This document shows positions 58,468 to 64,000 of a stretch of DNA of 64,000 nt, piece after piece. The notes below the pieces were generated by a model. That model was given only the letters and a program-made list of their open reading frames with translations, was not told where the DNA came from and did no database searches. The stretch is from Ornithinicoccus halotolerans (lineage in GTDB: Bacteria; Actinomycetota; Actinomycetes; Actinomycetales; Dermatophilaceae). Where the stretch lies: the NCBI RefSeq assembly GCF_009602535.1, contig NZ_WIQI01000003.1, positions 1 to 64,000 of the forward strand, given 5' to 3'. The stretch's first letter is position 1, and each line of letters opens with the position of its first letter. Both the position numbers and the translations under genes were made by a program.

Positions 58468-58586
58468 GTCCTCCACATTTCTGAGCAGCCGTCACCCGTG
58501 GTGAGGGTGTCGACTCCAAGGTTGCGTGCACGATGTCGGCCCGGCCGGGCGTCGCACTGGGCGAACCCGCACATGACCGACACGAC

Positions 58587-58592
58587 AGTCTA
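58587..58592 (-). promoter_or_regulatory. Candidate -10 of the infA operon
   Basis: TAGACT on the minus strand, about 120 bases before infA, downstream of the map gene and its hairpin. Confidence 0.4.
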
Positions 58593-58618
58593 CGCCACGG
58601 GCGCCACCCGACACCAAT

Positions 58619-58635
58619 CCAGGTCCTTGACCTGG
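58619..58635 (-). terminator. Short hairpin after map
   Basis: CCAGGTC-CTT-GACCTGG, a perfect 7-bp stem 28 bases after the map stop and just upstream of the infA promoter candidate. Confidence 0.45.
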
Positions 58636-58662
58636 CGCCCGCCGGAGGTGTAGCGGCCGACC

Positions 58663-59526
58663 TCAGCCGGCCGGGGCGAAGGCGGCGCCGATCGCGGCCA
58701 GCGGCTGCTGCCCGCCGTCCACGGCGGTGAGCACCCACAGCCCCCCGGCGGTGACCGCCACGGTGTGCTCCCAGTGGGCGGCGCGGGTCCCGTCGCTGGT
58801 GACGACGGTCCAGTCGTCCTCGAGGGTGCGGGTCTCGATGGTGCCGAGGGTGAGCATCGGCTCGATCGCCAGCGTCGCCCCGGCCGGCACGGTTGGTCCC
58901 TTGCTGGTGACGGCGAAGTTGGGCACGTGCGGGTCCATGTGCATCTCCCGGCCGATGCCGTGGCCCACGTAGTCCTCCACGATCCCGTAGCTGAGCGGCA
59001 GGCCCTCGGCCTGGCGGCGCTCCTGCGCCGCGGTGGCGGCGGCCTCCACCTGCTCCCCCACGGCGTGCAGCCGTCCGCCCGCGCGCAGCGCGGCGATGCC
59101 GGCCCACATCGCGGCCTCGGTGTCGTCCATCAGCGCCAAATCCTCCGGGCGGGGGGCCGCGCGGCCGCCGACGACCAGCGACCTGGCGGAGTCCCCGTGC
59201 CAGCCCTGCACGATCGCGCCGCAGTCGATGGAGACCAGGTCCCCGTCGTGCAGCTCCCGGTCACCGGGGATCCCGTGCACGACCTCCTCGTTGACGCTGA
59301 CGCACAGCGAGCCGGGGAAGCCGTGGTAGCCCTTGAAGGAGGGGACCGCTCCGCTGTCGCGGATGTGCTCCTCGGCCATCCGGTCCAGCTCGCCGGTGGT
59401 GGTGCCCGCCCGGGCCTCGGCGACGACCAGGTCCAGGGTGCGGGCCACCACGAGACCGGCCTGGCGCATCAGCAGCAGCTGGTCGTGGCTCTTGGCCTCG
59501 ATGCGGTCACGGCGCAGGAAGGACAT
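58663..59526 (-). CDS. map: Methionine aminopeptidase, type I
   Basis: 287 residues. It removes the initiator Met from new proteins. Metal ligands lie in VSIDCGAIVQGWHGDSARSL (two Asp), YVGHGIGREMHMDPHVPN (His), LAIEPML and HWEHTVAV (two Glu). No SH3-type N-terminal extension is present. It follows adk by 11 bases. Confidence 0.96.
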   Translation of the reverse strand: MSFLRRDRIEAKSHDQLLLMRQAGLVVARTLDLVVAEARAGTTTGELDRMAEEHIRDSGAVPSFKGYHGFPGSLCVSVNEEVVHGIPGDRELHDGDLVSIDCGAIVQGWHGDSARSLVVGGRAAPRPEDLALMDDTEAAMWAGIAALRAGGRLHAVGEQVEAAATAAQERRQAEGLPLSYGIVEDYVGHGIGREMHMDPHVPNFAVTSKGPTVPAGATLAIEPMLTLGTIETRTLEDDWTVVTSDGTRAAHWEHTVAVTAGGLWVLTAVDGGQQPLAAIGAAFAPAG

Positions 59527-59537
59527 GGCGGGGCCGT

Positions 59538-60115
59538 TCAGCGCTGCGGGCGGTCGCGGTCCAGCGCGGCCGAGATCCGCTCGCGGACCTCCTCGACCGT
59601 GCCCATGCCGTCCACCTGGCGCAGCAGGCCGCGCTCGCGGTAGATGCTGGCCAGCGGGGCGGTCTCCTCGACGTAGATCGCCATCCGCTCGCGGATGACC
59701 TCCTCGGTGTCGTCGGCCCGGCCCTGGTCCCGGGCCCGCTGCTGCAGCCGCTGCACGACCTCGTCGGTGTCGACGGTCAGCTCGAGCACCACGTCCAGGA
59801 CCACTCCCTGCTCGGCGAGCATCTCGTCCAGGGCCTCGACCTGGCCGGGGGTGCGGGGATAGCCGTCCAGGAGGAACCCGTGCCGGGCGTCGTCCTGCAC
59901 CAGCCGGTCCCGCACGATGGCGTTGGTGACCTCGTCGGGCACGTAGCCACCGGAGGCGAGGATCTCCTTGACCTGCTGGCCGAGCTCGGTCTCGTTCTTG
60001 ATGTTGGCCCGGAAGATGTCGCCGGTGGAGATGGCGGGGATGGAGCGCGACTCGGCGATGGCGGCGGCCTGGGTGCCTTTGCCGGCCCCGGGCGGCCCGA
60101 GGATGACGATGCGCA

Positions 60116-60116
<1 letters not shown>
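59538..60116 (-). CDS. adk: Adenylate kinase
   Basis: 192 residues. P-loop [11 protein letters not shown], then [17 protein letters not shown] and [13 protein letters not shown]. It is the short form without the long LID insertion of E. coli. ATG 60116 shares one base with the secY stop. Confidence 0.96.
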
Positions 60117-61441
<1,325 letters not shown>

Positions 61442-61496
61442 TGGCGGATCCTCCCTGGATGGGCCCCGGTGACGCGGGTGATGCGGCAACCGGGTG

Positions 61497-61502
61497 ACGA
61501 TA
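61497..61502 (-). promoter_or_regulatory. Candidate -10 of secY-adk-map
   Basis: TATCGT on the minus strand, about 55 bases before secY and downstream of the rplO hairpin. Confidence 0.3.
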
Positions 61503-61543
61503 ACACTCGCCGGGTCGGCGACCCGTGAGCGTCCGGGACGACG

Positions 61544-61578
61544 ACGCCCCGGGCCGCCGTGGTGGCGTCCCGGGGCGT
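61544..61578 (-). terminator. Hairpin between rplO and secY
   Basis: A perfect 10-bp stem (ACGCCCCGGG and its complement) with a 15-base loop, 29 bases after the rplO stop. Confidence 0.65.
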
Positions 61579-61607
61579 GGTCACGGCGGGCGCGCCGGCC
61601 CTGGGCC

Positions 61608-62093
61608 TCAGGCCTGGGTGGCCGTGCCCCCGGCCGCCTCGATCTTCTCCCTGGCGGAGGCCGAGAACTTGTCGGCGGTCACGGTGAGCGCTGCGGACAG
61701 CTCACCGGTGCCGAGCACCTTGACCGGCTGGCCCTTGCGGACCGCGCCCTTGGCGACCAGGTCCGCGACGGTGACCTCGCCGCCGTCGGGGTAGAGCTCG
61801 GCGAGCCGGTCCAGGTTCACGACCTGGTACTCGGTGCGGAACCTATTGGTGAAGCCACGCAGCTTGGGCAGCCGCATGTGCAGCGGGGTCTGGCCGCCCT
61901 CGAAGGCCGCCGACACCTGGTAGCGGGCCTTGGTGCCCTTGGTGCCGCGGCCGGCGGTCTTGCCCTTGCGGCCGCCCTCGCCGCGACCGACGCGGGTGCG
62001 CGCGGTCTTGGCGCCGGGCGCGGGACGCAGGTGGTGCGGCTTCAGCGCACCGGACCCCGCCCGGCGCTCGGTCTTGGCAGTGGTGTCAGCCAT
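61608..62093 (-). CDS. rplO: 50S ribosomal protein L15
   Basis: 161 residues. [20 protein letters not shown], then [17 protein letters not shown] and [16 protein letters not shown]. It ends the spc operon proper, followed by a terminator-like hairpin. Confidence 0.97.
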   Translation of the reverse strand: MADTTAKTERRAGSGALKPHHLRPAPGAKTARTRVGRGEGGRKGKTAGRGTKGTKARYQVSAAFEGGQTPLHMRLPKLRGFTNRFRTEYQVVNLDRLAELYPDGGEVTVADLVAKGAVRKGQPVKVLGTGELSAALTVTADKFSASAREKIEAAGGTATQA

Positions 62094-62095
62094 GG

Positions 62096-62278
62096 TCAGT
62101 CAACCTCCTCGACGGTCACCATGTGGGCGACCGCACGGACCATCCCCCGGAACTCGGGGCGGTCCTCCTTCACGACGCTGTCACCGACGCGCTTGAGCCC
62201 CAGCGAGCGCAGCGTCTCGCGGTGCTGGACCTTGGCGCCGATGATCGAACGGGTCTGGGTCACCTTCAGCTGCGCCAT
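62096..62278 (-). CDS. rpmD: 50S ribosomal protein L30
   Basis: 60 residues: [20 protein letters not shown] and [18 protein letters not shown] 62278 shares a base with the rpsE stop (TGATG), and its stop is two bases before rplO. Confidence 0.97.
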   Translation of the reverse strand: MAQLKVTQTRSIIGAKVQHRETLRSLGLKRVGDSVVKEDRPEFRGMVRAVAHMVTVEEVD

Positions 62279-62850
62279 CAGGCACCCGCCTCGGCACGGG
62301 CCCGCAGCATCGCCGCGGGGGCCACGTCCTCCAGCGGCAGCCCGCGACGGGCGGCAACGGCCTCCGGCCGCTCCAGACCCTTCAGGGCGGCGATGGTGGC
62401 GTGGACGATGTTGATCGCGTTGTCCGAGCCCAGCGACTTGCTCAGCACGTCGTGGATGCCGGCGCACTCCAGGACCGCACGCACCGGGCCACCGGCGATG
62501 ACACCGGTACCGGCGCTGGCCGGGCGCAGCAGCACGACGCCGGCGGCGTCCTCGCCCTGCACCGGGTGCGGGATGGTGCCGCCGACACGCGGCACGCGGA
62601 AGAAGTTCTTCTTCGCCATCTCCACGCCCTTGGAGATCGCCGAGGGGACCTCCTTGGCCTTGCCGTAGCCGACACCGACGGTGCCGTCGCCATCGCCCAC
62701 CACGACCAGCGCGGTGAAGCTGAAGCGACGACCACCCTTGACGACCTTGGCGACGCGGTTGATGGTGACCACGCGCTCGAGGTACTGGTTTCGCTCCTCG
62801 TCGCGGCCTCCGCGACGGTCGCGGCTGCGACGGTTGTCCCGATCAGCCAT
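62278..62850 (-). CDS. rpsE: 30S ribosomal protein S5
   Basis: 190 residues. [40 protein letters not shown] and [15 protein letters not shown]. The N-terminus is highly charged ([16 protein letters not shown]). ATG 62850 begins the conserved protein. Confidence 0.97.
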   Translation of the reverse strand: MADRDNRRSRDRRGGRDEERNQYLERVVTINRVAKVVKGGRRFSFTALVVVGDGDGTVGVGYGKAKEVPSAISKGVEMAKKNFFRVPRVGGTIPHPVQGEDAAGVVLLRPASAGTGVIAGGPVRAVLECAGIHDVLSKSLGSDNAINIVHATIAALKGLERPEAVAARRGLPLEDVAPAAMLRARAEAGA

Positions 62851-62887
62851 CAGAGGATCCTCTTCTTCGGGTAGACGGTGGTGGTGG

Positions 62888-63262
62888 TCACAGGGACAGC
62901 CCTCCCTCTCGGGCGCCCTCGGCGATCGCGGCGACCCGTCCGGCGTAGCGGTTGCCACCCCGGTCGAAGACGGCCGCGGAGACGCCGGTCGCCGTGGCGC
63001 GCTCGGCCAGCAGCTCGCCGACGCGGCGCGCCTTGGCGGTCTTGTCGGCCGCCAGCCCGCGCAGGTCCGGCTCCATGGTGGAGGCCGAGGCCAGGGTGCG
63101 GCTGGCAGTGTCGTCGACCAGCTGGACGAAGACGTGCCGCGAGGAGCGGTTCACCACCAGACGGGGGCGCTCTGCGGTCCCGGAGATCTTCTTGCGCAGC
63201 CGCAGGTGGCGGCGCGCCCGGGACGCGTTCTTGCCCTTGGCACGCTTGACGATCATTGCCAT
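62888..63262 (-). CDS. rplR: 50S ribosomal protein L18
   Basis: 124 residues. [39 protein letters not shown] and [20 protein letters not shown], binding 5S rRNA. Three bases separate it from rplF. Confidence 0.97.
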   Translation of the reverse strand: MAMIVKRAKGKNASRARRHLRLRKKISGTAERPRLVVNRSSRHVFVQLVDDTASRTLASASTMEPDLRGLAADKTAKARRVGELLAERATATGVSAAVFDRGGNRYAGRVAAIAEGAREGGLSL

Positions 63263-63265
63263 GGC

Positions 63266-63805
63266 TTACTTACCAGCCTTTCCGACCTTGCGGCGGATGC
63301 GCTCGCCTTCGTAGCGCACGCCCTTGCCCTTGTAGGGGTCGGGGCGGCGCAGCTTACGAATGTTGGCCGCCACCTCGCCGACCTGCTGCTTGTCGATGCC
63401 CGTGACGGAGAACCGGGTGGGGTTCTCCACCTGGAAGGTGATGCCCTCCGGGGCCTTGACCAGGACCGGGTGGGAGTAGCCCAGCGCGAACTCGAGGTCG
63501 CTGCCGCGGGCCAGCACCCGGTAGCCGGTGCCGTGGATCTCCAGCCGCTTGGTGTAGCCCTCGGTGACGCCCTGGACCATGTTGGCGACCAGGGTGCGGC
63601 TCAGGCCGTGCAGCGACTTGGACTCGCGCTCGTCGTCGGGACGGGACACCTCGATGGCGCCCTCGTCGTTCTTGGCGACGGTGATCGGCTCGGCCACGGT
63701 CGTCTGCAGCTGGCCCTTGGGGCCCTTGACCGCGACGGTCTGGCCGTCGATGGTGACCTCCACGCCGGAGGGCACGGTGACAGGAAGCTTTCCGATGCGG
63801 GACAT
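63266..63805 (-). CDS. rplF: 50S ribosomal protein L6
   Basis: 179 residues. [40 protein letters not shown] and [18 protein letters not shown], all L6 signatures. ATG 63805 follows GGAAGGAGC. Confidence 0.97.
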   Translation of the reverse strand: MSRIGKLPVTVPSGVEVTIDGQTVAVKGPKGQLQTTVAEPITVAKNDEGAIEVSRPDDERESKSLHGLSRTLVANMVQGVTEGYTKRLEIHGTGYRVLARGSDLEFALGYSHPVLVKAPEGITFQVENPTRFSVTGIDKQQVGEVAANIRKLRRPDPYKGKGVRYEGERIRRKVGKAGK

Positions 63806-63824
63806 GCCTATTGCTCCTTCCTGC

Positions 63825-64000
63825 TCACCAGACGTAGGCGAGGACTTCCCCGCCCACGCCCTTCTCGTTGGCCTGGCGGTCGGTCAGCAGGCCGGAGGAG
63901 GTGGAGATGATCGCCACACCCAGCCCGCCGAGCACGCGCGGCAGGTTCGTCGACTTCGCGTACACCCGCAGCCCGGGCTTGGACACCCGGCGCACACCGG
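63825..64000 (-). CDS. rpsH: 30S ribosomal protein S8, C-terminal part
   Basis: 57 residues to the stop codon, running off the right edge. [20 protein letters not shown], then [20 protein letters not shown] and GEVLAYVW, are the S8 C-terminus. Its position before rplF is the standard spc order. Confidence 0.95.
   Translation of the reverse strand, partial: GVRRVSKPGLRVYAKSTNLPRVLGGLGVAIISTSSGLLTDRQANEKGVGGEVLAYVW

Overview
This is a 64 kb chromosomal window from a high-GC Gram-positive bacterium of the phylum Actinomycetota. The evidence is the base composition, many GTG starts, a mycothiol gene (mshB), a sigE-htrA-tatB locus, Mycobacterium-like gene order in several blocks, and actinobacterial ribosomal operons. 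EctC, a monomeric isocitrate dehydrogenase and the overall content would suit Geodermatophilaceae or a relative, but that placement is inference. I see no tRNA, rRNA, insertion sequence, CRISPR array, prophage or origin. No gene-free stretch exceeds 300 nt. The longest are 32201-32451 (about 250 nt, holding a possible 24-codon ORF), 57847-58048, 58468-58662 and 47532-47721.

Layout. 1-2.3 kb (minus): a stray DEAD-box helicase fragment abutting an unterminated tatB, then htrA and sigE, with a divergent O-methyltransferase. This is the Mycobacterium tuberculosis Rv1220c-Rv1224 order without the anti-sigma gene rseA. 3-8.9 kb: DUF3117, a PaaX-type repressor overlapping an enoyl-CoA hydratase, a mannosyltransferase/tag/DivIVA-like/LOG group, and a lysozyme-fold-like membrane protein. 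8.9-16.4 kb (minus): gltA, ferredoxin, VanW protein, flavin reductase, mshB, typA, NUDIX. 16.5-22.6 kb (plus): a five-gene peptide-type ABC importer. 22.6-29.4 kb: glutamine amidotransferase, GH13 glucosidase coupled to an LLM oxidoreductase, icd, universal stress protein. 29.5-35.4 kb: an ectC with no ectA/ectB beside it, CPA2 antiporter, DinB, M23 protein, ychF, CaCA-like exchanger. 35.4-46.2 kb: rmuC, ispH, DUF885, LLM, hydrolase, xseA-xseB, DUF4245, glpX, PfkB kinase, carbonic anhydrase. 46.2-48.7 kb (minus): glmM, rpsI, rplM. 48.9-53.5 kb: ArsR regulator, LVIVD protein, DUF305 lipoprotein, DksA/TraR protein and a frameshifted Old Yellow Enzyme. This cassette lies where M. tuberculosis carries ESX-4. 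53.5-64 kb (minus): truA and the alpha/spc ribosomal operons with secY-adk-map, running off the right edge inside rpsH.

Genes working together: central carbon enzymes (gltA, icd, glpX), translation and secretion (ribosomal proteins, infA, map, secY, tatB, typA), redox and envelope stress (sigE, htrA, mshB, usp) and nutrient import (dpp-type). Many genes have a -10-like hexamer exactly 6-7 nt upstream of the start codon and no ribosome binding site, which points to widespread leaderless mRNA. Several transcription units are bounded by perfect GC-rich inverted repeats with 10-18 bp stems. Most of the window is ordinary housekeeping sequence. The most unusual points are the left-edge chimera, the missing rseA, a 27-bp palindrome at sigE, the overlapping divergent xseA/hydrolase promoters, the structured rpoA leader, the isolated ectC and the one-base frameshift in the Old Yellow Enzyme gene.
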